A stretch of DNA of 64,000 nt from Pseudomonas plecoglossicida NBRC 103162 = DSM 15088 (GTDB lineage Bacteria > Pseudomonadota > Gammaproteobacteria > Pseudomonadales > Pseudomonadaceae), in NCBI RefSeq assembly GCF_000730665.1, contig NZ_BBIV01000004.1, positions 1 through 64,000 on the forward strand, written 5' to 3'. Of this stretch, positions 32,118 through 41,424 are shown in pieces. How positions within the stretch are numbered: position 1 is the first letter of the stretch; each line of letters begins with the position of its first letter. The position numbers were made by a program, and so were the translations under genes. The notes under the pieces were generated by a model, which saw only the letters and a list, made by a program, of their open reading frames with translations, made no database searches and was not told the origin of the DNA.

Positions 32118-32879
32118 ATGCGCGTGACCCAGATCTTCGCCGCCGCCGCATTGGCGTTGGCCAGTACTTTCGCCGTTGCCGCGGCGACCGACAGCAATGC
32201 CAGTGCCGAACAGGCCATCCGCAAGTCGTTGCAGAACCTCGAGCTGGAAGTGCCCGTGGAAAGCGTGGCCAGCAGCCCGCTGAACGGCCTCTACGAAGTC
32301 AAGCTGCAGGGCGGCCGCGTGCTGTACGCCAGCGCCGATGGCCAGTTCGTCATGCAGGGCTACCTGTACCAGATCCAGGATGGCAAGCCGGTCAACCTGA
32401 CCGAGAAGACCGAACGCCAAGGCATCGCCAAGCTCATCAACGGCATTCCGACCGCCGAGATGGTGGTTTATCCTGCCAAGGGCGAGACCAAGTCGCACAT
32501 CACCGTCTTCACCGACACCACCTGCCCGTATTGCCACAAGCTGCACGCCGAAGTGCCGGAACTGAACCGCCGCGGTATCGAAGTGCGCTATGTCGCCTTC
32601 CCGCGCCAGGGCCTCGGCTCGTCGGGTGACGAGCAGTTGCAGGCGGTGTGGTGCTCCAACGACCGCCGCGCGGCGCTGGACAAGATGGTCGACGGCAAGG
32701 AAATCAAGGCTGCCAAGTGCGCCAACCCGGTCAGCAAGCAATTCCAGCTGGGCCAGTCGATCGGCGTCAATGGCACGCCGGCGATCGTGCTCGAAAGCGG
32801 CCAGGTGATCCCGGGCTACCAGCCGGCGCCACAAGTGGCCAAGCTGGCCCTGGCTGGCCAGCAGCAAGCCGCCAAGTAA
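32118..32879 (+). CDS. dsbC: Thiol:disulfide interchange protein DsbC
   Basis: DsbC is the periplasmic disulfide isomerase that corrects wrong disulfides and is kept reduced by DsbD. The 253-residue protein has a signal peptide (cleavage near Ala22-Ala23), an N-terminal dimerisation domain and a thioredoxin fold with CPYC at residues 136-139. AGGAG precedes the ATG. Confidence 0.96.
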   Translation: MRVTQIFAAAALALASTFAVAAATDSNASAEQAIRKSLQNLELEVPVESVASSPLNGLYEVKLQGGRVLYASADGQFVMQGYLYQIQDGKPVNLTEKTERQGIAKLINGIPTAEMVVYPAKGETKSHITVFTDTTCPYCHKLHAEVPELNRRGIEVRYVAFPRQGLGSSGDEQLQAVWCSNDRRAALDKMVDGKEIKAAKCANPVSKQFQLGQSIGVNGTPAIVLESGQVIPGYQPAPQVAKLALAGQQQAAK

Positions 32880-32960
32880 TCATTCAGTACGCCGTCGTCA
32901 TGGGGTGACGGCATGTTTCACGGTCGGCGCAGGTGCCGGCCGTTCAATGGGGAGTTCACA

Positions 32961-34265
32961 GTGAAACCGGTCAAAGTAGGCATCTGTGGGTTGGGGACCG
33001 TCGGTGGCGGTACTTTCAATGTACTTCAGCGCAACGCCGAGGAGATTGCCCGCCGTGCCGGGCGCGGTATTGAAGTGGCACAGATCGCCATGCGCTCGCC
33101 GAACCCGAACTGCCAGATTACCGGTACCCCCATTACCGCTGATGTGTTCGACGTTGCGAGCAACCCTGAGATCGACATTGTCATCGAGCTGATCGGTGGC
33201 TACACCGTGGCCCGTGACCTGGTGCTCAAGGCGATCGAGAACGGCAAGCACGTGGTCACCGCCAACAAGGCGCTGATCGCCGTGCACGGCAACGAAATCT
33301 TTGCCAAGGCCCGCGAGAAGGGCGTCATCGTCGCCTTCGAAGCGGCAGTGGCTGGCGGCATTCCGGTGATCAAGACGATCCGCGAAGGCCTGTCGGCCAA
33401 CCGCATCAACTGGCTGGCCGGCATCATCAACGGCACCGGCAACTTCATCCTCACCGAGATGCGCGAAAAAGGCCGTGCCTTCCCCGACGTGCTGGCCGAA
33501 GCCCAGGCGCTGGGTTATGCCGAAGCCGACCCGACCTTCGACGTCGAAGGTATCGATGCCGCGCACAAGCTGACCATCCTGGCTTCCATCGCCTTCGGCA
33601 TTCCGCTGCAGTTCGAAAAGGCCTACACCGAGGGCATCACCCAGCTGACCACCGCTGACGTGAACTACGCCGAGGCCCTGGGCTATCGCATCAAGCACCT
33701 GGGCGTGGCCCGCAGCACCGATGCGGGTATCGAGCTGCGCGTGCACCCGACGCTGATCCCGGCCGACCGCCTGATCGCCAACGTCAATGGCGTGATGAAC
33801 GCGGTAATGGTCAACGGCGATGCCGCCGGTTCCACCCTGTACTACGGCGCCGGCGCCGGCATGGAGCCGACCGCTTCGTCGGTGGTCGCCGACCTGGTCG
33901 ACGTGGTCCGCGCCATGACCTCCGACCCGGAAAACCGCGTGCCGCACCTGGCGTTCCAGCCCGACTCGCTGTCGGCCCACCCGATCCTGCCGATCGAAGC
34001 CTGCGAAAGCGCCTACTACCTGCGCATCCAGGCCAAGGACCACCCTGGCGTACTGGCCCAGGTGGCGAGCATCCTGTCGGAACGTGGCATCAACATCGAA
34101 TCGATCATGCAGAAGGAAGCCGAGGAACAGGATGGCCTGGTGCCGATGATCCTGCTCACCCACGGCGTGGTCGAACAGCGCATCAATGACGCCATCGTCG
34201 CCCTGGAAGCCTTGCAGGATGTGGTCGGCAAGGTCGTGCGCATCCGCGTCGAACAGCTCAACTAA
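32961..34265 (+). CDS. hom: Homoserine dehydrogenase
   Basis: The enzyme reduces aspartate semialdehyde to homoserine, the branch point to threonine and methionine. The 434-residue protein begins KPVKVGICGLGTVGGGTF (Rossmann nucleotide loop) after a GTG start; GGGGAG lies 6 bases upstream. The catalytic domain holds NGTGNFILTEM and EGIDAAHKL, and a C-terminal ACT domain starts near YLRIQAKDHPGVLAQVASIL, which allows feedback by threonine. It is followed by thrC on the same strand after 52 bases. A small hairpin lies between dsbC and hom. Confidence 0.97.
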   Translation: MKPVKVGICGLGTVGGGTFNVLQRNAEEIARRAGRGIEVAQIAMRSPNPNCQITGTPITADVFDVASNPEIDIVIELIGGYTVARDLVLKAIENGKHVVTANKALIAVHGNEIFAKAREKGVIVAFEAAVAGGIPVIKTIREGLSANRINWLAGIINGTGNFILTEMREKGRAFPDVLAEAQALGYAEADPTFDVEGIDAAHKLTILASIAFGIPLQFEKAYTEGITQLTTADVNYAEALGYRIKHLGVARSTDAGIELRVHPTLIPADRLIANVNGVMNAVMVNGDAAGSTLYYGAGAGMEPTASSVVADLVDVVRAMTSDPENRVPHLAFQPDSLSAHPILPIEACESAYYLRIQAKDHPGVLAQVASILSERGINIESIMQKEAEEQDGLVPMILLTHGVVEQRINDAIVALEALQDVVGKVVRIRVEQLN

Positions 34266-34317
34266 TTTCGCCTTCGGGCCGCGACGGCGGCCCGGGCCCA
34301 GCATCGAAGGTTTGCAT

Positions 34318-35727
34318 ATGCGTTATATCAGCACCCGCGGCCAGGCACCGGCCCTGAATTTCGAAGACGTCCTGTTGGCGGGCCTTGCCAGCGATGGCGG
34401 CCTGTACGTACCCGAGAACCTGCCACGCTTCACCCAGGAAGAGATCGCCTCCTGGGCAGGCCTGCCGTACCACGAGCTGGCCTTCCGGGTGATGCGCCCG
34501 TTCGTCACCGGCAGCATTGCCGATGCCGACTTCAAGAAGATCCTCGAAGAAACCTACGGTGAGTTCGCCCACGCCGCGGTCGCACCGCTGCGCCAGCTGA
34601 ACAGCAACGAGTGGGTCATGGAGCTGTTCCACGGCCCGACCCTGGCGTTCAAGGACTTCGCCCTGCAACTGCTCGGCCGCCTGCTCGACCACGTGCTGGT
34701 CAAGCGTGGCGAGCGTGTGGTGATCATCGGCGCCACCAGTGGCGACACCGGCTCCGCCGCCATCGAAGGTTGCCGCCGTTGCGACAACGTCGACATCTTC
34801 ATCCTCCACCCGCATCAGCGCGTGTCGGAAGTGCAGCGCCGGCAGATGACCACCATCTTCGGTGACAACATCCACAACATCGCCATCGAAGGCAACTTCG
34901 ACGACTGCCAGGAAATGGTCAAGGCCAGCTTCGCCGACCAGTCCTTCCTCAAGGGCACTCGCCTGGTGGCGGTCAACTCGATCAACTGGGCGCGGATCAT
35001 GGCCCAGATCGTCTACTACTTCCACGCAGCCCTGCAGCTGGGCGGCCCGGCCCGTTCGGTGGCGTTCTCGGTGCCGACCGGCAACTTCGGCGACATCTTC
35101 GCCGGCTACCTGGCGCGCAACATGGGCCTGCCGATCAGCCAGCTGGTGGTGGCGACCAACCGCAACGACATCCTGCACCGCTTCATGAGCGGCAACCAGT
35201 ACGTCAAGGAAACCCTGCACGCGACCCTGTCGCCGTCGATGGACATCATGGTCTCGTCCAACTTCGAGCGCTTGCTGTTCGACCTGCACGGCCGCAACGG
35301 TGCCGCGATCGCCGAGCTGATGGCCAACTTCAAGCAAGGTGGCAGCTTCAGCGTCGAGCAAGACCGCTGGACCGAAGCGCGCAAGCTGTTCGATTCGCTG
35401 GCAGTGAGCGATGAGCAGACCTGCGAGACCATCGCCGAAGTCTTCGCCAGCACCGGCGAGGTGCTCGACCCGCATACCGCCATTGGCGTCAAGGCCGCGC
35501 GCGAGTGCCGCCGCAGCCTCGATACGCCGATGGTGGTACTGGGCACCGCTCACCCGGTCAAGTTCCCGGAAGCGGTGGAGAAGGCAGGCGTCGGCAAGGC
35601 CCTGGAGCTGCCAGCGCACCTGAGCGACCTGTTCGGCCGCGAAGAGCGTTGCACGGTACTGGCCAACGACCTGAAGGCCGTGCAGGCCTTTGTCAGCCAG
35701 CATGGTAATCGCGGCAAACCGCTTTAA
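34318..35727 (+). CDS. thrC: Threonine synthase
   Basis: The PLP enzyme turns O-phosphohomoserine into threonine. The 469-residue protein shows the PLP lysine Lys112 in HGPTLAFKDFALQLLG and the phosphate-binding ATSGDTGSAA. GAAGG precedes the ATG at 34318. It forms the hom-thrC operon and is followed by a terminator. Confidence 0.97.
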   Translation: MRYISTRGQAPALNFEDVLLAGLASDGGLYVPENLPRFTQEEIASWAGLPYHELAFRVMRPFVTGSIADADFKKILEETYGEFAHAAVAPLRQLNSNEWVMELFHGPTLAFKDFALQLLGRLLDHVLVKRGERVVIIGATSGDTGSAAIEGCRRCDNVDIFILHPHQRVSEVQRRQMTTIFGDNIHNIAIEGNFDDCQEMVKASFADQSFLKGTRLVAVNSINWARIMAQIVYYFHAALQLGGPARSVAFSVPTGNFGDIFAGYLARNMGLPISQLVVATNRNDILHRFMSGNQYVKETLHATLSPSMDIMVSSNFERLLFDLHGRNGAAIAELMANFKQGGSFSVEQDRWTEARKLFDSLAVSDEQTCETIAEVFASTGEVLDPHTAIGVKAARECRRSLDTPMVVLGTAHPVKFPEAVEKAGVGKALELPAHLSDLFGREERCTVLANDLKAVQAFVSQHGNRGKPL

Positions 35728-35734
35728 GTGTTAG

Positions 35735-35764
35735 AGAAGGGGCCGCTGTGCGGCCCTTCTTTTG
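35735..35764 (+). terminator. Rho-independent terminator after thrC
   Basis: AGAAGGGGCCGC, a TGT loop and GCGGCCCTTCTTTT form a long GC stem with one bulge, ending in a T-run. Confidence 0.9.
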
Positions 35765-35856
35765 TAGCGCTTTCTTACGCTCCGCTCAGAATTGTCCTAT
35801 TCAGAACAGGCTTTGCGTTACATAGAGTTGCCGACCCTTTCCCCAAGGAGCGGCGC

Positions 35857-36252
35857 ATGCGTCAGCCTTACGTGTTGATCCACCAGGCACGGCCTTCCCA
35901 CCAGATCCTCCTGCACCAGGCCTGCAATGCCCTGGGTTTTTTCGACGTGCGCGTTACCGAGGACCTGAACGACCTCAAGGCTTGCCTGGTACGTGATCGC
36001 GGTGCCGACCTGCTGATCCTCGATCATGCGGGCAACGATGGCCTGGCCGTGCTCGAGCAGGTCAGTTGCGAGCCTCCGCGCGCTGTCCTGTTTGTCGGTC
36101 AGGCAGATGCTGGCCAGACGGACCTCGCCAGTGCAGCACGCCAGCATGGCCTGTGGGTGCTCGCCGAGTTGCCCTGGCCATTGCCGATGCAGCGCTGGCA
36201 ACAGGCCTTGCGGCATATTCAAACTGTCACATCGCCCACGCATGCTCACTGA
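35857..36252 (+). CDS. Degenerate receiver-like protein
   Basis: A 131-residue protein whose alternating hydrophobic strands (YVLIHQA, DLLILDHAG, AVLFVGQAD, LWVLAELP) match a CheY-like fold. Asp56 stands at the phosphorylation position. The acidic pair after strand 1 is missing (HQA instead of DD), and the strand-5 lysine is replaced (AELP). It is therefore either a pseudo-receiver or only a distant relative. AAGGAG lies 6 bases before the ATG at 35857, so the start is firm. It has no output domain and no histidine kinase nearby; its partner is unknown. Confidence 0.65.
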   Translation: MRQPYVLIHQARPSHQILLHQACNALGFFDVRVTEDLNDLKACLVRDRGADLLILDHAGNDGLAVLEQVSCEPPRAVLFVGQADAGQTDLASAARQHGLWVLAELPWPLPMQRWQQALRHIQTVTSPTHAH

Positions 36253-36332
36253 ACCAGCCGCAGCCGGGCGAACTTTCCGCTGCGCTTGTTGGTCAGTTGC
36301 TGTATGTCCCACTACTTGCGCGAGTGATCCGG

Positions 36333-36614
36333 ATGGAAAGAATCTGCAGACTGCTCAACGACGCCCTGACGCCTTACCACACTCACCTTGATACTGCGGA
36401 TGCCAGTGGCAACCGCCAGTTGATCGTCTACGACAGCCTCGGTGCTACCGCCTTGTGCCGCACTGTCAGTCTGCGGCAGTTGCAAGAGCAACGCTTGCTG
36501 ATCGACCTGGTGGATGGCTTGCATCGTGATCTGCAGATTGTCGAGGGGCGCTTGCAACCCTGTGTGATCGCGGCATTGCAACAACGCCAGCAGCCTCGGG
36601 GAACCTTTGCCTGA
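36333..36614 (+). CDS. DUF3509 protein
   Basis: A 93-residue protein with LIDLVDGLHRDLQIVEGRLQPCVIAAL, the conserved C-terminal motif of DUF3509, a Pseudomonas-specific family of unknown function. There is no signal peptide or membrane segment. It follows the receiver-like gene after 80 bases and ends before a terminator. Confidence 0.8.
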   Translation: MERICRLLNDALTPYHTHLDTADASGNRQLIVYDSLGATALCRTVSLRQLQEQRLLIDLVDGLHRDLQIVEGRLQPCVIAALQQRQQPRGTFA

Positions 36615-36704
36615 TTGGCGTATCAGACGCAGTAGGGCAGCGCGCTTGCACACAGCTCCGGTGCAGGCGGGTTGTCACGGGAAGCCCGCGAGGGCTTTCG
36701 CTTG

Positions 36705-36742
36705 ACCCCGGACGTCTTCCCCAGCGTTCGGGGTTTCTTTTT
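36705..36742 (+). terminator. Terminator after DUF3509 gene
   Basis: ACCCCGGACG and CGTTCGGGGT form a 10-bp stem with one G-T pair, followed by TTCTTTTT. It overlaps the stop codon of the convergent binding-protein gene. Confidence 0.85.
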
Positions 36743-37598
36743 AGCGCTTTTCAAAGAATTGCCGGCTGTGTTCCAGGTAGTCGCCGCGCAACTCCGGATC
36801 CAGCCAGCGGGCATACAGCGCCGGCAGCGTGTCCCGGCGCAGCGCCGGCAGCAATTGGTCGATATGGGCAATGGCCTCGCGCCCCAGTGGCGAGTCCGAG
36901 CAGCCCACATGCAGGAACTGATAGCGGTTCACACCCTGGATCGGGTGAAAGCGGTAGTCGTCCAGCGAGCCACCTTGTTGCCGGATCAGGTAGCGCATCT
37001 CTGGCCAATAGCCAAGCACCAGTTGCAGGCGCCCGAGCTGTTGCATTTCCAGCAGGCTGGCAGTCGCATCGTTGCCGTAGTGGCGGCTGAACACCGAATC
37101 GGGTAGTTGGCGCAGGATGTCGTCGATCTGCGTGCTGTAGCTGCGCTCGGCGACGATGCCCAGTTTCAGCTGCGTGCTGGTCAGCAGGGCCTTGAGATCC
37201 ACCTGCTGGCCATCGAGGTAAGGCGCGAGCAGGGCTTCACCCTGCTTGCGAACCACCAGGCCGCCGCTCATCACACCCAGTGTCGGCACCGAGAAGTGCA
37301 CGAACTTGGCGCGCTCCTGGGTCCACAGCAGGGTAGGGTCGCAGGTGAAACTGCTGCGGTCCTGCAGCATCTGGATGCCGCGAGCCCGGTTGACCCGCAC
37401 GATGGCATGGTCGTACTCGGGCATCTGCTCGATCAGCAGCGGCAACATCTGGTCGACCACGCCCTGACCTTTTTCATCACCCTCGAAAATGGTGAACGGC
37501 GGCAGGTCGCGGACCAGCCACAGCAGGCGTTCCTTGGCCTGCACCGGTATGCAGGCCATGGCGAGCAGAAGCCCGCAGAAGAAGGTCCGGGCGCGCAT
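36741..37598 (-). CDS. Periplasmic substrate-binding-like protein (TIGR02285 type)
   Basis: A 285-residue protein with a signal peptide (residues 1-21, ending VQAKE) and a type 3 solute-binding fold: LLWLVRDLPPFTIFEG opens the first lobe and YGNDATASLLEMQQLGRLQLVLGY lies in the second. It resembles the TIGR02285 group, which has no transporter genes attached and unknown ligand. It starts 9 bases after the CoA-transferase stop and is likely in the same transcript. Confidence 0.72.
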   Translation of the reverse strand: MRARTFFCGLLLAMACIPVQAKERLLWLVRDLPPFTIFEGDEKGQGVVDQMLPLLIEQMPEYDHAIVRVNRARGIQMLQDRSSFTCDPTLLWTQERAKFVHFSVPTLGVMSGGLVVRKQGEALLAPYLDGQQVDLKALLTSTQLKLGIVAERSYSTQIDDILRQLPDSVFSRHYGNDATASLLEMQQLGRLQLVLGYWPEMRYLIRQQGGSLDDYRFHPIQGVNRYQFLHVGCSDSPLGREAIAHIDQLLPALRRDTLPALYARWLDPELRGDYLEHSRQFFEKR

Positions 37599-37607
37599 GG
37601 TCAAGGC

Positions 37608-38807
37608 TCAGACCGTGCCCGCTGTGCGCAGACTGGCGATAGCGGCTGTGTCGTAACCCAGCCCGGCCAGCAGCGCGTCGGTATGTTCGCCCAGGGCCGG
37701 GCCGACCCATTCGGTGGAACCTGGCGTTTCCGACAACTTGGGCACGATGCCGGGCATCTTGAACGGCTTGCCGTCCGGCAGGCGGGCCTGCAGGAACATT
37801 TCCCGCGCCAGGTACTGCGGGTCGTTGAACATGTCCTCGGCCGAGTAGATGCGGCTGGCAGGCACCTCTGCCTCGTTCAGCGTGCGCATGACCTGCTCCA
37901 GCGGCAGGCTGTTGGCCCAGCGGTCGATCACCCCATACAGCTCGTCGCGGCGTGCGTCGCGGCCATCATTGCTGGCCAGCGACGGGTCTTCGGCCAGGTC
38001 GGTGCGGCCGATGGCCTGCATGAACCGCTTGAAGATCGCATCGCCGTTGGCGCCGATCTGCACATGCTTGCCGTCGGCAGAGGTGTGGATGGAGGAGGGC
38101 GTGATACCCGGCATGATGTTGCCGGTACGCTCGCGGATGAAGCCGAACACGTCGAACTCCGGAACCATGCTTTCCATCATGGCGAAGATCGCTTCGTACA
38201 GGGCTACGTCCACCACCTGCCCCTGGCCGCCGTTGACTTCGCGGTGGCGCAGTGCCATCAGCGCGCCGATCACGCCCCACAGTGCGGCGATCGAGTCGCC
38301 GATGGAGATGCCTGTGCGCACCGGCGGTCGGTCTTCGAAGCCTGTGATGTAGCGCAGGCCGCCCATCGACTCGCCCACGGCGCCAAAGCCAGGCTGGTCC
38401 TTCATCGGCCCGGTCTGACCGAAGCCCGACAGGCGCACCATCACCAGTTTCGGGTTGAGGGCATGCAGCACGTCCCAGCCAAGACCGAGTTTTTCCAGCA
38501 CGCCGGGGCGGAAGTTCTCGATCAGGATGTCGGCTTCGGCCAGCAGGCGCTTGAGAATCTCGCGTCCCTCGGGGTGCTTGAGGTTGAGCGTCAAGGATTG
38601 CTTGTTGCGGGCCTGGACGAACCACCACAGCGATGTGCCTTCGTACAACTTGCGCCATTTGCGCAGCGGATCGCCGCCGTCGGGTGACTCGACCTTGATC
38701 ACCTCGGCGCCGAATTCGGCGCAGATGCGCGACGCGAACGGCCCGGCGATCAGGGTGCCGAGTTCGATGACTTTGAGGCCGGCGAGGGGTTTGCTGGGCG
38801 TAGGCAT
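37608..38807 (-). CDS. CaiB/BaiF family CoA-transferase
   Basis: A 399-residue class III CoA-transferase. The N terminus LAGLKVIELGTLIAGPFASRICAEFGAEVIKVE is the family signature, and FGQTGPMKDQPGFGAVGESMGGL holds the region around the active-site aspartate. The family moves CoA between carboxylic acids; donor and acceptor cannot be named here. The ATG at 38807 is chosen because family similarity begins there; a longer frame to 38924 runs through the divergent promoter region of yaeQ. It is followed by the binding-protein gene. Confidence 0.9.
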   Translation of the reverse strand: MPTPSKPLAGLKVIELGTLIAGPFASRICAEFGAEVIKVESPDGGDPLRKWRKLYEGTSLWWFVQARNKQSLTLNLKHPEGREILKRLLAEADILIENFRPGVLEKLGLGWDVLHALNPKLVMVRLSGFGQTGPMKDQPGFGAVGESMGGLRYITGFEDRPPVRTGISIGDSIAALWGVIGALMALRHREVNGGQGQVVDVALYEAIFAMMESMVPEFDVFGFIRERTGNIMPGITPSSIHTSADGKHVQIGANGDAIFKRFMQAIGRTDLAEDPSLASNDGRDARRDELYGVIDRWANSLPLEQVMRTLNEAEVPASRIYSAEDMFNDPQYLAREMFLQARLPDGKPFKMPGIVPKLSETPGSTEWVGPALGEHTDALLAGLGYDTAAIASLRTAGTV

Positions 38808-38939
38808 AGGGCATCCGTGGCAACAGGGCAGAGCGGTGGTTTTATCACAGGTGTCGTGCTGCAGAAACTGCTCCGGCGCAAGCCGGGCAGGATCAGTTAG
38901 ACTAGACAACTTTTCTCTTTGCACGAAGCCCAGTCGACC

Positions 38940-39482
38940 ATGGCCCAGCCGTCAACCACCTACAAATTCGAACTGAACCTCACCGATCTCGATCGTGGCG
39001 TGTACGAAAACGTCCGGCAGACCATCGCCCGTCACCCTTCGGAAACCGAAGAGCGCATGGCCGTGCGCCTGCTGGCCTATGCGCTCTGGTACAACGAGAA
39101 CCTGTCGTTCGGCCGTGGGTTGTCCGATGTCGATGAAGCGGCGCTGTGGGAAAAGAGCCTGGATGACCGCATCCTGCACTGGATCGAAGTCGGCCAGCCC
39201 GACGCCGATCGCCTGACCTGGTGCTCGCGCCGCACCGAACGCACCAGCCTGCTGGCCTACGGCAGCCTGCGGGTATGGCAGAACAAGGTGGTGGACGCGG
39301 TCAAGGGCTTGAAGAACCTGAACATTGCTGCCGTGCCGCAAGAGGTCCTGGAAACCTTGGCCACCGACATGCCGCGCACCATCAAGTGGGACGTGATGAT
39401 CAGCGAAGGCACGGTGTTCGTGACCGACGACCGCGGCCAGCACGAAGTGCAGCTCGAGTGGCTGCTCGGCGAGCGAGGCTGA
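38940..39482 (+). CDS. YaeQ family protein
   Basis: A 180-residue protein with TYKFELNLTDLDRGVYENV at the start and WIEVGQPDADRL and KWDVMISEGTVFVTD later, all typical of YaeQ. The fold resembles PD-(D/E)XK nucleases; the cellular role is unclear. It lies 11 bases upstream of recJ, suggesting a shared transcript. Confidence 0.92.
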   Translation: MAQPSTTYKFELNLTDLDRGVYENVRQTIARHPSETEERMAVRLLAYALWYNENLSFGRGLSDVDEAALWEKSLDDRILHWIEVGQPDADRLTWCSRRTERTSLLAYGSLRVWQNKVVDAVKGLKNLNIAAVPQEVLETLATDMPRTIKWDVMISEGTVFVTDDRGQHEVQLEWLLGERG

Positions 39483-39493
39483 GCCCAGGCCCC

Positions 39494-41203
39494 ATGCGTA
39501 TCGAACCTCGCCCGCTGCCGCCGACCCTGCCCTTCCTGGGTAACCTGCCACCCTTGCTGACCCGCCTGTACGCCGCGCGCGGCGTGCAGTGCGAAGCCGA
39601 ACTGGACAAGAGCCTGGCGCGGCTGTTGCCGTACCAGCAGCTCAAGGGCATCGAGGCAGCCGTGGATTTGCTGGTCGAGGCACTCGATCAGCGCCAGCGC
39701 ATCCTGATCGTCGGTGACTTCGATGCCGATGGCGCCACCGCCAGTACCGTCGGTGTGCTGGGCCTGCGCCTGCTGGGCGCGGCGCACGTCGACTACCTGG
39801 TACCCAACCGCTTCGAGTACGGCTACGGCCTGACCCCGGAAATCGTCGAGGTGGCACTGCAGCGCCAGCCGCAATTGCTGATCACCGTCGACAACGGCAT
39901 CTCCAGTGTCGAGGGCGTTGCGGCGGCCAAGGCGGCCGGGCTCAAGGTGCTGGTCACCGACCACCACCTGCCGGGCCAGCAGCTGCCGCTGGCCGACGCC
40001 ATCGTCAACCCGAACCAGCCGGATTGTGCCTTCCCCAGCAAGTCGCTGGCGGGCGTCGGGGTGATCTTCTACGTGCTCATGGCCCTGCGCGCGCGCTTGC
40101 GCAGCCTTGGGCGCTATGAGGCCCAGCCGCAGCCGAACATCGGCGAACTGCTCGACCTGGTCGCCCTGGGCAGCGTCGCCGATGTGGTACCGCTGGATGC
40201 CAACAATCGCATCCTGGTGCACCAGGGCCTCGAACGTATCCGCGCGGGTCGCGCACGGCCTGGCCTCAAAGCCATTCTCGAAGTCGCGCGTCGCGATCAT
40301 CGGCGTATCACCTCCACCGACCTCGGCTTCATCCTTGGCCCGCGGCTGAACGCTGCGGGTCGGCTGGACGACATGAGCCTGGGCATCGAATGCCTGCTGT
40401 GCGAAGACGCGGCACTGGCCCAGGACATGGCCCAGCAGCTGGATGACCTGAACCAGGACCGCAAGTCGATCGAGCAAGGCATGCAGCGCGAGGCCCTGGC
40501 CCAGCTCAAGGACCTGCCGGTCGAGTCGATGCCCTATGGCTTGTGCCTGTTCGACGCCGACTGGCACCAAGGCGTGATCGGCATTCTGGCCTCGCGCCTG
40601 AAAGAGCGTTATCACCGACCGACCATCGCCTTCGCCGATGCCGGTGATGGCATGCTCAAGGGCTCGGCGCGTTCGGTGCCGGGCTTTCATGTCCGTGATG
40701 CGCTGGATGCGATGGCGGCGCGCCACCCGCAGCTGATCAGCAAGTTCGGCGGGCATGCCATGGCGGCCGGGTTGTCCTTGCCCGAAGGCAACTTCCCGGC
40801 GTTCGCCGAGGCGTTCGACGAAGAAGTGCGGCGCCAGTTGCGCGAAGAGGACCTGACCGGGCGCCTGCTGTCGGACGGCAGCCTGGCCGTGGAAGAGTTC
40901 CACCTCGACCTGGCCAAGGCCCTGCGCAACGCCGGACCCTGGGGGCAGCACTTCCCTGAGCCGTTGTTCCATGGCGTGTTCCAGCTGGTGGAGCAGCGCG
41001 TGGTGGGCGAGCGGCACCTGAAGGTGGTGCTCAAGAGCGAATGTGGTTCGGTGCGCCTGGATGGCATCGCCTTTGGCATCGACCGCGAGGTATGGCCCAA
41101 CCCGACCGTACGTTGGGTGGAGTTGGCCTACAAGCTGGATGTGAACGAGTTTCGCGGCAATGAAAGCGTACAGCTGATGATTGCCCACATGGAGCCGCGC
41201 TGA
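39494..41203 (+). CDS. recJ: Single-stranded-DNA exonuclease RecJ
   Basis: RecJ digests single-stranded DNA 5' to 3' in recombination, mismatch repair and restart of stalled forks. The 569-residue protein has the DHH motifs: DFDADGATAS (motif I), VDNGISS (II), DHHLPGQ (III), then DHHA1 with GGHAMAAG. A longer open frame runs upstream within yaeQ, but similarity begins at the ATG at 39494. Confidence 0.97.
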   Translation: MRIEPRPLPPTLPFLGNLPPLLTRLYAARGVQCEAELDKSLARLLPYQQLKGIEAAVDLLVEALDQRQRILIVGDFDADGATASTVGVLGLRLLGAAHVDYLVPNRFEYGYGLTPEIVEVALQRQPQLLITVDNGISSVEGVAAAKAAGLKVLVTDHHLPGQQLPLADAIVNPNQPDCAFPSKSLAGVGVIFYVLMALRARLRSLGRYEAQPQPNIGELLDLVALGSVADVVPLDANNRILVHQGLERIRAGRARPGLKAILEVARRDHRRITSTDLGFILGPRLNAAGRLDDMSLGIECLLCEDAALAQDMAQQLDDLNQDRKSIEQGMQREALAQLKDLPVESMPYGLCLFDADWHQGVIGILASRLKERYHRPTIAFADAGDGMLKGSARSVPGFHVRDALDAMAARHPQLISKFGGHAMAAGLSLPEGNFPAFAEAFDEEVRRQLREEDLTGRLLSDGSLAVEEFHLDLAKALRNAGPWGQHFPEPLFHGVFQLVEQRVVGERHLKVVLKSECGSVRLDGIAFGIDREVWPNPTVRWVELAYKLDVNEFRGNESVQLMIAHMEPR

Positions 41204-41209
41204 TCTTTC

Positions 41210-41296
41210 GGGCCCTATCGCCGGCAAGCCGGCTCCCACCACCCCTTCGAGTATCACCATACAAGCCGGCTTGCCGGCGATAGGGCCGGTACAGGC
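41210..41296. repeat. Inverted pair of REP elements
   Basis: CCCTATCGCCGGCAAGCCGGC and TCCCACC face GCCGGCTTGCCGGCGATAGG about 40 bases downstream. The second copy lacks the GTGGGAG head. The pair follows the recJ stop. Confidence 0.88.
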
Positions 41297-41424
41297 GAAC
41301 GCAATTCCCCGGGAACCTTCCCCCCCAGCAATCTGGTCTAGTCTGATTAATGACCGATACCGGGCCAGCGTCGTGCATGAGTGTCCGGGCCGGATCACCA
41401 TTGGAGTCCTTGGGAGGTGCCCTC

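Noticed and set aside
37107..38687. 526-codon open frame antisense to the CoA-transferase gene
   Set aside because: Runs through two real genes on the other strand and has no ribosome site or family motif.
39257..41401. 714-codon open frame antisense to recJ and the REP pair
   Set aside because: It crosses repeats and the recJ gene; no protein features.
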